Of a stretch of DNA of 64,000 bases, positions 7,475-16,437 are shown piece by piece. The translations under genes were made by a program, and so were the position numbers. How positions within the stretch are numbered: position 1 is the stretch's first letter; the number at the start of each line of letters is the position of its first letter. Source of the stretch: JAUIAI01 sp050633665 (GTDB lineage: Bacteria; Pseudomonadota; Gammaproteobacteria; Burkholderiales; Burkholderiaceae_E); contig JBOEGY010000005.1 of assembly GCA_050633665.1 (NCBI GenBank), forward strand, positions 186,001 to 250,000, in the 5' to 3' direction. A model generated the notes under the pieces. The model saw nothing but the letters and a program-made list of their open reading frames with translations, made no database searches and was not told where the DNA came from.

Positions 7475-8346
7475 TGTCAGTTGACCCAAACGACGTCCTC
7501 GAACCGCGCCGCTATGCTCGCCGCCAGCTCGTCAATAAAGCCGGTCTCGGACTGTCGATGGTTGCGATGGTGCTCGGCCTGCTGGCACTGGCCTGGATAC
7601 TCTGGACGCTTTTTTATAACGGCTTCTCGGCGCTGAGCTGGGAGTTTTTTACTGAGTCCACGCCGGCGCCCGGAACCGAAGGCGGTGGATTGGCAAACGC
7701 AATCGTCGGCAGCTTGATGATGGTGGGTGCGGCTACTCTGGTGGCAACGCCGGTCGGAATTCTGGCGGGTATTTTTCTGGCCGAGTATGGGCAGACATCC
7801 CGATTTGCCGCGGCAACCCGGTTCGTCACCGACATCATGTTGTCCGCTCCGTCGATTGTGATCGGTTTGTTTGTCTACTCGATAGCCGTGGCGACTTTCC
7901 GGCATTTTTCGGGATGGGCTGGCGCGATTGCGCTGGCACTGATCGCCATTCCGGTAATCGTGCGAGCTACGGACAATATGCTGCAACTGGTGCCCGGCGG
8001 TTTGCGCGAAGCGGCGTTCGCGCTGGGAGCGCCTCGCTGGAAGGTCAATCTGTCGGTTGCGCTTCGGGCGGTCAAGGGCGGAGTGGTCACCGGCGTCTTG
8101 CTGGCCGTCGCCCGGATTATCGGCGAGACTGCCCCTTTGTTGTTTACGGCGCTGAACAATCAGTTCTTTACGACCGACATGGCCAAACCAATGGCCAACC
8201 TGCCGGTGGTTATCTTTAACTTCGCGATGAGCCCTTACGAGAACTGGCAGCAACTTGCCTGGGGTGGGGCGGCACTCATTGCACTGATCGTCCTGGCGAT
8301 CAATATAGTGGCCAGAACTTTGTTCCGGGATCAGCAACGCCGATGA
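7474..8346 (+). CDS. pstA: phosphate ABC transporter permease PstA
   Basis: This 290-residue permease partner of PstC has six predicted helices, the family segment SAPSIVIGLFVYSIAVA, and the EAA loop LREAAFALGAPRWKVNLSVALRA followed by ARIIGETAPLLFTA. The ATG at 7474 overlaps the pstC stop (TGATG). The frame is open further upstream inside pstC, but the family begins near MSVDPNDVLEPRRY. pstB follows 22 bases after its stop. Confidence 0.96.
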   Translation: MSVDPNDVLEPRRYARRQLVNKAGLGLSMVAMVLGLLALAWILWTLFYNGFSALSWEFFTESTPAPGTEGGGLANAIVGSLMMVGAATLVATPVGILAGIFLAEYGQTSRFAAATRFVTDIMLSAPSIVIGLFVYSIAVATFRHFSGWAGAIALALIAIPVIVRATDNMLQLVPGGLREAAFALGAPRWKVNLSVALRAVKGGVVTGVLLAVARIIGETAPLLFTALNNQFFTTDMAKPMANLPVVIFNFAMSPYENWQQLAWGGAALIALIVLAINIVARTLFRDQQRR

Positions 8347-8368
8347 TCGGCACTTTTGCGGAAATCTG

Positions 8369-9208
8369 ATGACACAAGCGGTAATGGATCCTCAAGCGAA
8401 TGGCCCGGCTAATGACGGCGCCGGCCAGGAGGATATGCAACTGGTAGCCGCGGCTGACGCCGTGATGCAAGTCAGGAACCTGAATTTTTTCTACGGCAAA
8501 TTTCAGGGCCTGAAAGATGTTTCCTTCTCTCTGGAGCGAAACAAAGTGACGGCGTTTATCGGCCCGTCTGGCTGTGGCAAATCGACGCTGCTGAGAACCT
8601 TCAACCGAATGTTCGACTTGTATCCGAACCAGCGTGCCGAAGGAGAAATTCTCTTTCACGGCAAGAACGTATTGAAGAAAACCCAGGACGTCAATCTGCT
8701 CAGGGCCAAGGTTGGCATGGTGTTTCAGAAACCAACACCGTTTCCCATGACGATTCACGAGAACATTGCGTTTGGCGTGCGCCTGTATGAGTCCATGAAT
8801 GCGCGCAAGATGGCCGAGCGGGTCGAATGGGCGCTGCGTAAGGCGGCCCTCTGGGACGAGGTCAAAGACAAGCTGAACCAGAGTGGACTGAGTCTGTCGG
8901 GCGGGCAGCAACAGCGATTGTGTATTGCCCGAATGGTGGCTGTGAAGCCGGAGGTTCTGTTGCTGGACGAGCCCACCAGCGCGCTGGACCCGATTTCGAC
9001 CGCCAAGATCGAAGAATTGGTCACTGAGTTGAAAAACGACTACACCATCGCTATCGTTACACATAATATGCAGCAGGCAGCGCGGATTTCCGACTACACG
9101 GCTTATATGTATCTTGGCGAATTGATTGAGTTCGGCAAAACAGACGAGTTGTTTGTTAAACCTCGCAAGCAGGCTACTGAAGACTACATTACCGGCCGCT
9201 TTGGCTGA
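8369..9208 (+). CDS. pstB: phosphate ABC transporter ATPase PstB
   Basis: This 279-residue ATPase has Walker A GPSGCGKST (65-73), Q-loop VFQKPTPFPM, signature LSGGQ (176-180) and Walker B LLLDEP (197-202). The PFPM after the Q-loop is diagnostic of PstB among ABC ATPases. It hydrolyses ATP to drive phosphate import through PstCA and is part of the phosphate-sensing complex with PhoU and PhoR. The first 30 residues are a poorly conserved extension before the ABC domain. phoU follows after 12 bases. Confidence 0.97.
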   Translation: MTQAVMDPQANGPANDGAGQEDMQLVAAADAVMQVRNLNFFYGKFQGLKDVSFSLERNKVTAFIGPSGCGKSTLLRTFNRMFDLYPNQRAEGEILFHGKNVLKKTQDVNLLRAKVGMVFQKPTPFPMTIHENIAFGVRLYESMNARKMAERVEWALRKAALWDEVKDKLNQSGLSLSGGQQQRLCIARMVAVKPEVLLLDEPTSALDPISTAKIEELVTELKNDYTIAIVTHNMQQAARISDYTAYMYLGELIEFGKTDELFVKPRKQATEDYITGRFG

Positions 9209-9220
9209 TCGGAGTCCGAT

Positions 9221-9919
9221 ATGGACCACACTATCTCTCAATTCGACACCGACCTGGAATCTCTGCGCAGTTCTGTTACCGCTATGGCCGGGCTGGTGGA
9301 AGAGCAGTTCATGCGCTCGGTTGAAGCCGTTCGCGAGGCAGACCTTGATCGAGTGGCGCAAGTGCTGACCGATGAGGCAGAGGTCAATCGGATGCACATT
9401 TCCATTGATCTGCATTGCCATCAGATCATCGCGAAGTTGCAGCCGATTGCCGTGGACTTGCGTGAGATTATCGCGGTGCTTCATATGAATAATGACCTGG
9501 AGCGCATCGGCGACGAAGCCAAAAAAATCGCCAAGAAGGCGCGGGAGTTGCATGGCCGTTCCCTGCCTGTCGGTATCGAGCGAATCGACCAGATGTCCGA
9601 GATGGTCCGGGACATGTTGCGAACCGCGACCGACGCGTTTGTGCGTCAGGATGCTGATGCCTGTGAGCCGCTCTTAAAGCGCGATAAAGATGTCGATAAA
9701 ATGCGCGACGAGCTTACGGTTGATCTGATCAAGACCATGTCTGATACACCCGCGTCAGTGTCTGAGAGTCTGGCACTGGTCTTTGTTGTGCAGTCGCTTG
9801 AAAGAGTTGGCGACCACGCCAAAAATATCGGCGAATATGTTGTCACGGTCGTCGAGGGTGTAGACCCTCGCCACCGGCGCAGCGTGGCCGCTGCTGCCCG
9901 GCGGGCCGCGGAAAGCTAG
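9221..9919 (+). CDS. phoU: phosphate signalling regulator PhoU
   Basis: This 232-residue all-helical protein contains two PhoU three-helix repeats. Each carries an acidic metal-binding motif of the family type: MNNDLERIGDEAKKIAKKA in the first and VQSLERVGDHAKNIGEYV in the second. PhoU links the Pst transporter to PhoR and keeps the Pho response off when phosphate is plentiful. It is the last gene of the pst operon. Its TAG and the TAG of the convergent phoR share the palindrome CTAG at 9916-9919, so there is no room for a terminator between them. Confidence 0.96.
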   Translation: MDHTISQFDTDLESLRSSVTAMAGLVEEQFMRSVEAVREADLDRVAQVLTDEAEVNRMHISIDLHCHQIIAKLQPIAVDLREIIAVLHMNNDLERIGDEAKKIAKKARELHGRSLPVGIERIDQMSEMVRDMLRTATDAFVRQDADACEPLLKRDKDVDKMRDELTVDLIKTMSDTPASVSESLALVFVVQSLERVGDHAKNIGEYVVTVVEGVDPRHRRSVAAAARRAAES

Positions 9920-11211
9920 GCTGGCTTGTCAGCGCGGTTGATCCGGCTGCCAGGCAAGACCAGCGAGAAAGCACTACCTGTGCCGAGTTCACTCTCGACA
10001 TTCAGTCTGGCGTTGTGGCGATTGGCAATGCGTTTGACAATTGCCAGGCCCAGCCCGGTCCCGCCTGTCGCTCGTGACCGTCCGCGGTCAACCCGGTAAA
10101 AACGCTCCGACAGACGGGGTAAATCTTCACGCGAAATACCGATGCCATTGTCGCGCACGGTAATCCAGCCGTCGGCGTTTTCTTTCTGGGACCATTCCAG
10201 TGAGACTGTCCCTTGCTCGGGGGTATAGCGCACCGCGTTGGTCAGAAAGTTGCGAATAGCGCTTTCAATTTCGGAGGCGCGGCCAATGATCCGCAGCCCA
10301 GGTGCCGGTGGTTCGCATCGAATGTCATGCTTGCCATTGGACAAGTCCCGCGCTTCGCCAGCCAGCGTGACAAAAAGCAGATTCAGGTCGATTGATTCGT
10401 CCAGCCCCTGCATGTCGGCGGCTTCCAGAGAAGACAGCGTCAGCAAGTCTTCGACCAGACGTTTCATGGTGTGGCTGTTGCGGGCAATCGTATCGAGGTA
10501 TTCGCGCTGCTTGGCCGGCTCGAGTTCGATGTCGAGCATGGTTTCCGCAAACCCGCCGATCACCGTGACCGGCGTGCGGATTTCATGCGAAACATTGGCG
10601 ACGAAGTCGCTACGCATCTGATTGAGCATCGCCTGTTCGGTAATATCGCGGCTGATTAACAGTCTTTTGTCGTCCTCGGTTTCATGAACCCGAATCTCGA
10701 ATATGCGGCCCGGCGTGGCGCTCAGTTCGATTTCAAGCGGCGCCTCAAAAGCGCCGGTGCTCAGGTAGCGGGCGAACTCAGGCTGGCGAATGAACTGGGT
10801 GATTGCCCGGCGCGAGCCCGTGTTGCCGAGCAGCTTTTCTGCGGCGAGGTTGCACCACTGCACCACGTTCTGATCGTTGAGCACAATCAAGGCATCTGGC
10901 AGGCGATCAACCGACTCGCGAATCTGTTCGATCTCATCGGTCAGTTCTTCGCGGGCGACCGCCTCATCGCGCATGAACCGCGAAATTCGGTCAAACATTT
11001 CTCCCCAGAGCCCGGAGCCTTCGGGCACTGAGCGCGCCTGCGGCGCGAGCAACCAGTCATACAGACGCTGGGTATGAATGGTTTGCATGACGACGATCGC
11101 GATCATGGCAAATGACAAGACCAGGACGGCCCCTAACGGCGAGAAGAGCGCGATCACGCCCGCCAGGGTCAGTGAAACTGCCAGGAAAAACAGACTTTTG
11201 AACCACACCAT
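9916..11211 (-). CDS. phoR: phosphate regulon sensor histidine kinase PhoR
   Basis: This 431-residue kinase has two N-terminal membrane helices (about 5-45), a short linker, a PAS domain (about 100-190), and a HisKA domain with the phospho-acceptor His209 in NVSHEIRTP. An HATPase domain follows, with NFLTNAVRYTP (N box), RDNGIGIS (G1) and GGTGLGLAI (G2). It phosphorylates PhoB when phosphate is low. There is no large periplasmic sensor, consistent with sensing through PstB/PhoU. It follows phoB by 20 bases on the same strand. Confidence 0.95.
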   Translation of the reverse strand: MVWFKSLFFLAVSLTLAGVIALFSPLGAVLVLSFAMIAIVVMQTIHTQRLYDWLLAPQARSVPEGSGLWGEMFDRISRFMRDEAVAREELTDEIEQIRESVDRLPDALIVLNDQNVVQWCNLAAEKLLGNTGSRRAITQFIRQPEFARYLSTGAFEAPLEIELSATPGRIFEIRVHETEDDKRLLISRDITEQAMLNQMRSDFVANVSHEIRTPVTVIGGFAETMLDIELEPAKQREYLDTIARNSHTMKRLVEDLLTLSSLEAADMQGLDESIDLNLLFVTLAGEARDLSNGKHDIRCEPPAPGLRIIGRASEIESAIRNFLTNAVRYTPEQGTVSLEWSQKENADGWITVRDNGIGISREDLPRLSERFYRVDRGRSRATGGTGLGLAIVKRIANRHNARLNVESELGTGSAFSLVLPGSRINRADKPA

Positions 11212-11231
11212 GGCGAGCAGGCCTGAAAAGT

Positions 11232-11921
11232 TTAATTGGGTGCGAACCGATAGCCGCCGCCCCGGACTGTTTCGATTCGCTTGTCCAGCCCGCTGGGCCG
11301 TAGCGCGAGTCTCAGACGTCTGATATGCACATCCACTGTACGCTCTTCGATAAAGACACTGTCGCCCCAGACGCTGTCGAGTAAGCGGGCTCGCGACATG
11401 ACCCGCTCCGGGTTGCGCATGAAGCAGCCCAGCAATTTGAATTCGGTCGGGCTAAGCTCAACCGGTTTGCCGGCGGCGTAAACCCGATGGGTTTCGGGCT
11501 CGAGACGCAGGCCGCCGGTTTCCAGAACATCATCGGTTTCGCCTTCGGCGCTGGTACGTCTGAGCAGCGCCTTGATTCTGGCGCCCAGTTCCCGGGGCGA
11601 GAAAGGCTTGGTCACATAGTCGTCAGCGCCGGCGTCAAAACCATGCAGTTTGTCCCCTTCCTGGGCACGCGCGGTCAACATGATGATCGGGGTCTGGCGG
11701 GTTGCCCCGGTCGCCCGCAGGCGTCGGGCGAAATCGACGCCGGAAACGCCCGGAAGCATCCAGTCAAGGACGATCAGGTCGGGCTTTTCTAGAGAAACCA
11801 GAGATTGGGCCGCGTCGGCATCCGGTGCTTCTGACACCCGGTAGCCGGCGTGTCGCAGGTTAACCGCGACCAGTTCGCGGATGGCGGGTTCGTCTTCAAC
11901 GATCAGAATTCGTTCGTTCAC
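11232..11921 (-). CDS. phoB: phosphate regulon response regulator PhoB
   Basis: This 229-residue OmpR/PhoB-type regulator has a receiver domain with acceptor Asp53 (VLDWMLPG) and Lys105 (DYVTKPFSP). A winged-helix DNA-binding domain follows, with ELSPTEFKLLGCFM and RTVDVHIRRLRLALR. The start is GTG 11921 (NERILIVEDEP), where the family begins; the open frame continues upstream to 11996 but overlaps the Pho box. No good ribosome site is visible. Three PhoB half-sites precede the gene, implying autoregulation of phoBR. The product should bind the Pho boxes at 5201-5236 as well. Confidence 0.95.
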   Translation of the reverse strand: MNERILIVEDEPAIRELVAVNLRHAGYRVSEAPDADAAQSLVSLEKPDLIVLDWMLPGVSGVDFARRLRATGATRQTPIIMLTARAQEGDKLHGFDAGADDYVTKPFSPRELGARIKALLRRTSAEGETDDVLETGGLRLEPETHRVYAAGKPVELSPTEFKLLGCFMRNPERVMSRARLLDSVWGDSVFIEERTVDVHIRRLRLALRPSGLDKRIETVRGGGYRFAPN

Positions 11922-11955
11922 TGGATTGTCACAATTGGGCTCGGGTCTGTAGAGT

Positions 11956-11984
11956 ATGACGGCTCTTTGACAGTTCGATGACAA
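11956..11984 (-). promoter_or_regulatory. Pho box array upstream of phoB (three 7-base repeats)
   Basis: Read on the minus strand, TTGTCAT (11984-11978), CTGTCAA (11973-11967) and CCGTCAT (11962-11956) are spaced by 4 bases each, giving the 11-base period of PhoB binding. The array ends 34 bases before the phoB start and supports positive autoregulation. It lies in the phoB-galE divergent region, about 157 bases from galE. Confidence 0.85.
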
Positions 11985-12074
11985 GCCGGCCGGCATGCGG
12001 CTAAAAGACCGCTATAAGTCGATTCTCCAGCAAAACAGACCGATTTTCGGCTTTTTTCGACCGGCTGCCGGCGA

Positions 12075-12093
12075 CCGGCACAAACTGTGCCGG
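12075..12093. repeat. perfect 8-base inverted repeat upstream of galE
   Basis: CCGGCACA and TGTGCCGG form a perfect hairpin around the loop AAC. It lies 47 bases upstream of the galE GTG start in the phoB-galE divergent region. No T run follows on either strand, so it is not an obvious terminator. It could be an operator or a structured leader. Confidence 0.4.
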
Positions 12094-12140
12094 AAAATGC
12101 GACACTAACCGGATTCTGTCGCGTCTGTCGGAGATTCCGA

Positions 12141-13190
12141 GTGAATTCAAGTGGTCCCAAGCAACACGTGCTGGTTACCGGCGGCGCCGGCTATATCGGC
12201 TCTCATACGGTCGTTGAACTAATCAACGCCGGTCATTCGGCAGTGGTTCTGGATAACCTGAGCAATGCCAGTGCGGAGTCATTGAATCGGGTTGAGCGGA
12301 TTACCGGGCAACGGCCGCGGCTGGTGAAAGGTGATATCCGCGATGCGAATCTGCTCGATCAACTGCTTGCCAGCGAAAAATTCGACGCGACTATGCATTT
12401 TGCCGGCCTAAAGGCGGTCGGTGAATCGGTTGAATTGCCGCTCGAGTACTACGACAACAATGTCAATGGCACGGTTGTCCTGCTCAACGCGCTGAAAAAA
12501 GCGGCTGTCAAGCGGTTTGTTTTCAGCTCCTCAGCCACGGTGTATGGCGATCCCGCGACGGTTCCGATTCAGGAGGACGCGCCTACCGGGCCGACGAATC
12601 CCTACGGTCGGACCAAATGGATGATCGAATTCATGCTGCGGGATCTGGCTGCTGCGGATCCGGACTGGGCAATTGCCAACCTGCGCTATTTCAATCCGGT
12701 TGGCGCTCATGAGAGCGGCCTGATTGGTGAGGATCCACAGGGAAAACCGAACAACCTGATGCCGTTTGTTGCGCAGGTGGCCGTCGGTCGCCGTGAAAAA
12801 CTGGCGGTATTTGGCGCTGACTACGACACGCCTGATGGCACGGGGGTTCGCGACTACATTCATGTGGTCGATCTGGCGCGCGGCCATCTGGCGGCGCTGG
12901 ACTACGCAGGAGCAAACAAGGGCGAGGTCACCGTCAACCTGGGCACCGGCAATGGTTATTCTGTACTCGACATGATCAAAGCGTTTGAAAAAGCCAGCGG
13001 TAAACCGGTGGCTTATGAGGTTGTTGACCGGCGCCCGGGCGATATCGCCACCTGTTATGCCGACCCGGCTCATGCCAAGGCCTTGCTGGGTTGGGCCGCC
13101 GAAAAAGGAATTGAGCAGATGTGCGCCGATGGTTGGCGCTGGCAGCAGGGAAATCCGAACGGCTTCGGTCTGCTGGATCAGGCAGCCTGA
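12141..13190 (+). CDS. galE: UDP-glucose 4-epimerase GalE
   Basis: This 349-residue extended SDR enzyme has the NAD-binding motif TGGAGYIGS (13-21), HFAGLKAVGESV, the catalytic triad serine region FSSSATVYG (Ser129-131) and Y-x3-K in NPYGRTK (Tyr155, Lys159). It interconverts UDP-glucose and UDP-galactose for surface polysaccharide and lipopolysaccharide synthesis. GTG 12141 is chosen because GGAG lies upstream and the family begins soon after. It is divergent from phoBR and converges with the deoxynucleoside kinase gene. Confidence 0.95.
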   Translation: MNSSGPKQHVLVTGGAGYIGSHTVVELINAGHSAVVLDNLSNASAESLNRVERITGQRPRLVKGDIRDANLLDQLLASEKFDATMHFAGLKAVGESVELPLEYYDNNVNGTVVLLNALKKAAVKRFVFSSSATVYGDPATVPIQEDAPTGPTNPYGRTKWMIEFMLRDLAAADPDWAIANLRYFNPVGAHESGLIGEDPQGKPNNLMPFVAQVAVGRREKLAVFGADYDTPDGTGVRDYIHVVDLARGHLAALDYAGANKGEVTVNLGTGNGYSVLDMIKAFEKASGKPVAYEVVDRRPGDIATCYADPAHAKALLGWAAEKGIEQMCADGWRWQQGNPNGFGLLDQAA

Positions 13191-13202
13191 GGCTGTAACT
13201 GG

Positions 13203-13877
13203 TTAATTCTGGTTGAAAAAGACTCGCCTGCCTTTGAGGTCGGCGAGCTGGCGCAAGAGGGTCTGGAAATCCTCTTCGCTTTCAATCGGGTTTAAGTGCT
13301 CGGTATTGATGATCATCAATGGCGCATCGTCATAGCGATAAAAATAACGGCTATAAGCGTCCGCCAGGGTTCGCAGGTATTGCTCGGTGATATTGGCTTC
13401 CATGCGGATACCGCGCCGGTGCACCCGCTCGATCAGATAGTCCGCGGGCGCCTGTAAGTAAATTACCAGGTCTGGCGTTGGTGCTTGCGGGCGCAGGCTG
13501 TCATAGAGCGTCTGATACAGGTTCAGTTCGTCGTCATCAAGTGTCAGGCGCGCGAAAAGCGGGTCTTTGTCGAGCAGAAAGTCGCCAACCAGCGCTTGCG
13601 AAAACAGGTCTCGCTGCGCGATGTCCCGGAGCTGATTGACGCGCTGGAACAAAAAGAACAACTGCGTGGGCAGCGCATAACGATTGGTATCACGATAAAA
13701 CCGTTCAAGGAACGGGTTTTCAGCCGGCTCTTCAAGCACCGGCTCAGCTCGGAAGCGTTCCGAGAATTTCAATGCCAGAGACGTTTTGCCTACGCCGATC
13801 GGCCCTTCAATAACAATGTGCCGATACTTCTCGAAGGGAGACGGGCCTGTTGCAGACGGGGAAAGAGGCGTTGACAT
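13203..13877 (-). CDS. deoxynucleoside kinase (dAdo/dGuo kinase family)
   Basis: This 224-residue P-loop kinase of the deoxynucleoside kinase family has GPIGVGKT (25-32) and a substrate-site stretch GDFLLDKDPLFARLTL, which corresponds to the S-D-(Y/F)-x-x-D-K motif of dAdo/dGuo kinases. The lid arginines lie in ERVHRRGIRME. It phosphorylates deoxynucleosides in salvage. It is the last gene of a six-gene minus-strand operon (AI-2E permease, hda, HAD phosphatase, pcnB, folK, this gene), lying 14 bases after the folK stop. Confidence 0.88.
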   Translation of the reverse strand: MSTPLSPSATGPSPFEKYRHIVIEGPIGVGKTSLALKFSERFRAEPVLEEPAENPFLERFYRDTNRYALPTQLFFLFQRVNQLRDIAQRDLFSQALVGDFLLDKDPLFARLTLDDDELNLYQTLYDSLRPQAPTPDLVIYLQAPADYLIERVHRRGIRMEANITEQYLRTLADAYSRYFYRYDDAPLMIINTEHLNPIESEEDFQTLLRQLADLKGRRVFFNQN

Positions 13878-13891
13878 GAAATTAGCAGGGC

Positions 13892-14389
13892 CTAGGGGCT
13901 CAGGCGCTCGATAGGTTGATCAGCGAGCCGGTTCAGCAGGGCATCAACCCGACCATAAGGCTCCAGAACCAGCGTTGGTGAAATTTCCGCCAATGGGGCC
14001 AGGACAAAAGCCCGTTGGTGCATACGCGGATGGGGCAGCGTCAGAAACGGCGTCGTAAGTTGCAGTTTATCGTAGATGAGCAGGTCGAGATCCAGCGTGC
14101 GTGGCGCATGTCGAAACGGCCGCTCCCGGCCGAAAGCCATTTCGAGATCAAGTAGTGTTTTGAGCAGCGCCGCCGGCCTCAATGTGGTTTCGATCCGGAC
14201 CGCTGCATTGATGAAATCGGGGCCGGAGGCCTCGAAAGGCGCGGTGCGGTACAGACTGGACTGCGCCTTCAGGGTAATGCCGGGCAGTGCCGACAAGCGG
14301 GCGATTGCTGCCGTGACCGTCTGGGATGCTTCGCCAAGATTGGCGCCTACGCTGACAAACGCGACATGTTTTGTATCAGGAAGGATCAT
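13892..14389 (-). CDS. folK: 2-amino-4-hydroxy-6-hydroxymethyldihydropteridine pyrophosphokinase FolK
   Basis: This 165-residue HPPK has the start motif AFVSVGANLG, the substrate loop SSLYRTAPFE, and the PROSITE-type HPPK signature in HAPRTLDLDLLIYD. It transfers pyrophosphate from ATP to the pterin alcohol in folate synthesis. I start it at ATG 14389, which overlaps the end of pcnB by 14 bases; the longer open frame is only the pcnB shadow. The pcnB-folK overlap is common in proteobacteria. Confidence 0.93.
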   Translation of the reverse strand: MILPDTKHVAFVSVGANLGEASQTVTAAIARLSALPGITLKAQSSLYRTAPFEASGPDFINAAVRIETTLRPAALLKTLLDLEMAFGRERPFRHAPRTLDLDLLIYDKLQLTTPFLTLPHPRMHQRAFVLAPLAEISPTLVLEPYGRVDALLNRLADQPIERLSP

Positions 14390-15749
14390 GGTCCGGGCGC
14401 GCCTGGGCGACCGGCGCGCTGTCGGCGTTTCTGGGGCGCCGTCGTCGCCGGTTTCTGGAGCGTTTTCGTCCACCGGCCGCGGGAGCGTTGTTGACCAGCG
14501 TCTCGCGGGCGACCGGGTCGGCATCAATGAAGTCCGTCCACCACTTGCCAAGCCCTTCATCGGCATTGCCGGTATCGCAGCGCAGCAGCAGAAAGTCGTA
14601 GGCCGCTCGAAATCGCATGTGTTCGACCAGGCGGTAAGGGGCTTGTCCGTTGCGTTTTTCGAACCGGGGCTGGAGCGACCAGATCTCTCGCATATCGGCC
14701 GTGAAACGTTTCTGAATAGCAAGTTGGCCGGCTTGTTCATCGAGTACTGAGTCAATCGCCTCCATCAGCGCGGGAATCTTATGTTCGCCAGCGGCGACAC
14801 CTCGTTCCCAGCGCTGGTTGACCTGTTGCCAAAGTAAAGTGCCGAACAGGAAGCCGGGTGAGACGGTTTTGCCCTTGGCGATTCGTTCGTCAGTCCGTGA
14901 CAAGGCCGCGCTGATGAATCGTTCCCCGTCGGGTTGCTCAAGGATGACATCCAGCAAAGGCAGCAAGCCTCGGTCCAGGCCCGCCCGGCGCAACTCATGC
15001 AGACAGGCCAGCGCATTCCCGGACATCAGCAGTTTGAGCATTTCGTCGAACAGGCGGGCCTTGGGCACGTTTGAGATGAGCGGGGCCAGCTCCTGCATCG
15101 GAGCGCGGGTCGCCGGCTCAACATCAAAAGACAACTTGGCGGCAAAACGGGCTGTACGCAGCATGCGCACCGGATCTTCGCGGTACCGGGTAGCCGGGTC
15201 GCCGATCATGCGAATGACTTTGCCCCGCATATCGGCAACACCGTCATGGAAGTCGAGTACTTCATCGCCGATCGGATCGTAGTAGAGCGCGTTGATCGAG
15301 AAATCGCGTCGCGCGGCATCATCGGTCTGGGTGCCCCAGACGTTGTCGCGCAGCACCCGCCCGTGGTCATCGGTTTCGGCATTGGACTGCAGCGAACGGA
15401 AAGTGGACACCTCAATGGTTTCACGCCCGAAAATGACATGAACAATTTGAAAGCGTCGGCCGATCAGGCGAGCGCGTCTGAACAGGCTGACGACTTGCTC
15501 CGGGGTGGCGTCGGTGGAGACGTCAAAGTCCTTGGGCTTGAGTTTGGCGATCAGGTCGCGCACCCCGCCGCCAACGACAAAGGCTTTGTATCCGGCCTTC
15601 CGAAGTGTTTCGCAGGTCCGCATCGCGGCGCTGGAGACTTCGGTGTGGTCGATACCGAGCTCCGAAGCCCGGTAGCGCTGAACTTTTCGGTTTAAGTGTC
15701 CGGTGGCGCGTTTTTTGCCCAGAATCCGGCCAATGAATTTACGAATCAT
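14376..15749 (-). CDS. pcnB: poly(A) polymerase PcnB
   Basis: This 457-residue class II nucleotidyltransferase has the nucleotide-binding GG motif in FVVGGGVRDL (about 58-66) and the catalytic Asp pair in KDFDVSTDATPEQV (Asp74, Asp76). A long helical body and a very basic tail (GGRKRSRNRRRRRPRN) follow, typical of PcnB and involved in RNA binding. It adds 3' poly(A) tails that mark RNA for decay. The PcnB-type N-terminus (ELGIDHTEVSSAAMR) separates it from tRNA CCA-adding enzymes. Its start overlaps the end of the HAD gene by 11 bases. Confidence 0.95.
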   Translation of the reverse strand: MIRKFIGRILGKKRATGHLNRKVQRYRASELGIDHTEVSSAAMRTCETLRKAGYKAFVVGGGVRDLIAKLKPKDFDVSTDATPEQVVSLFRRARLIGRRFQIVHVIFGRETIEVSTFRSLQSNAETDDHGRVLRDNVWGTQTDDAARRDFSINALYYDPIGDEVLDFHDGVADMRGKVIRMIGDPATRYREDPVRMLRTARFAAKLSFDVEPATRAPMQELAPLISNVPKARLFDEMLKLLMSGNALACLHELRRAGLDRGLLPLLDVILEQPDGERFISAALSRTDERIAKGKTVSPGFLFGTLLWQQVNQRWERGVAAGEHKIPALMEAIDSVLDEQAGQLAIQKRFTADMREIWSLQPRFEKRNGQAPYRLVEHMRFRAAYDFLLLRCDTGNADEGLGKWWTDFIDADPVARETLVNNAPAAGGRKRSRNRRRRRPRNADSAPVAQARPDHDPS

Positions 15750-16419
15750 TGTGGGTCTCGAACAATTGCATTACCGGCCATTGTCTGGCCTGGGCAATTG
15801 TGAGTAGTTTTTGATCGGGATTAACCGCAACCGGATTGCTGACCACTTCCAGCAAGGGCAGATCGTTGATTGAGTCACTGTAAAACCAGCATTGGTCGAA
15901 ATCTTCTAGTTTTTGGCCCCGACTGGCGAGCCATTGGTGAAGGCGGGTGACTTTGCCTTCGCGAAAAGACGGCGTGCCTGTATGCCGGCCGGTATAGGCA
16001 CCGGCTTGTTGTTCAAGTTCGATTGCCAGCAGATGCTCAATATTGAACGCTGTGGCGATCGGCCGGGTCACAAATTCGTTGGTTGCCGTCACGATGGCGG
16101 TGAGATCGCCGTTTTGTTGATGTTGTCTGATTAGCGTGCGCGCCGCATCGTGAATATGCGGGGTAATGCACTCAGCCATGTATTGCTGATGCCAGCGGTC
16201 AAGTTGTTCGCGGCTGTTTTGCGCCAGCGGCTTCAGTTGAAACGCCAGAAATTCTTCGATATTGAGCGTGCCAGCCTGGTATTGGGCGTAAAACTCATTG
16301 TTCTTGAGCTCATGGGCTGTCCCGTCAATCACACCCAGCCGACCAAGGAAGCTCGCCCACGCGTGATCGCTGTCAAGGGGCAAGAGCGTATTGTCGAGGT
16401 CGAAAAGGGCTAGGTGCAT
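15739..16419 (-). CDS. HAD-IB family phosphatase (SerB-like)
   Basis: This 226-residue haloacid-dehalogenase phosphatase has motif I LFDLDNTLLPLDSD (nucleophile Asp7, Asp9), motif II TATNEF, Lys in GKVTRLHQW and motif IV YSDSINDLPLLE. The HAD-IB cap lies between motifs I and II. Relatives include phosphoserine phosphatase and histidinol-phosphate phosphatase; the substrate is not certain. The pcnB-adjacent copy of this protein is common in Betaproteobacteria, where it is annotated only as a HAD hydrolase. It lies between hda and pcnB in the operon. Confidence 0.88.
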   Translation of the reverse strand: MHLALFDLDNTLLPLDSDHAWASFLGRLGVIDGTAHELKNNEFYAQYQAGTLNIEEFLAFQLKPLAQNSREQLDRWHQQYMAECITPHIHDAARTLIRQHQQNGDLTAIVTATNEFVTRPIATAFNIEHLLAIELEQQAGAYTGRHTGTPSFREGKVTRLHQWLASRGQKLEDFDQCWFYSDSINDLPLLEVVSNPVAVNPDQKLLTIAQARQWPVMQLFETHNDS

Positions 16420-16437
16420 AGTGGTTTCGCAAGTTTA

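Noticed and set aside
7477..8337. A 286-codon minus-strand frame opposite pstA
   Set aside because: It is the exact antisense shadow of pstA and is rich in Arg, Gln and His with no recognisable fold.
8300..9553. A 417-codon open frame on the minus strand opposite pstB and phoU
   Set aside because: It is antisense to two certain genes, has no domain resemblance, and its composition is that of a complementary-strand shadow.
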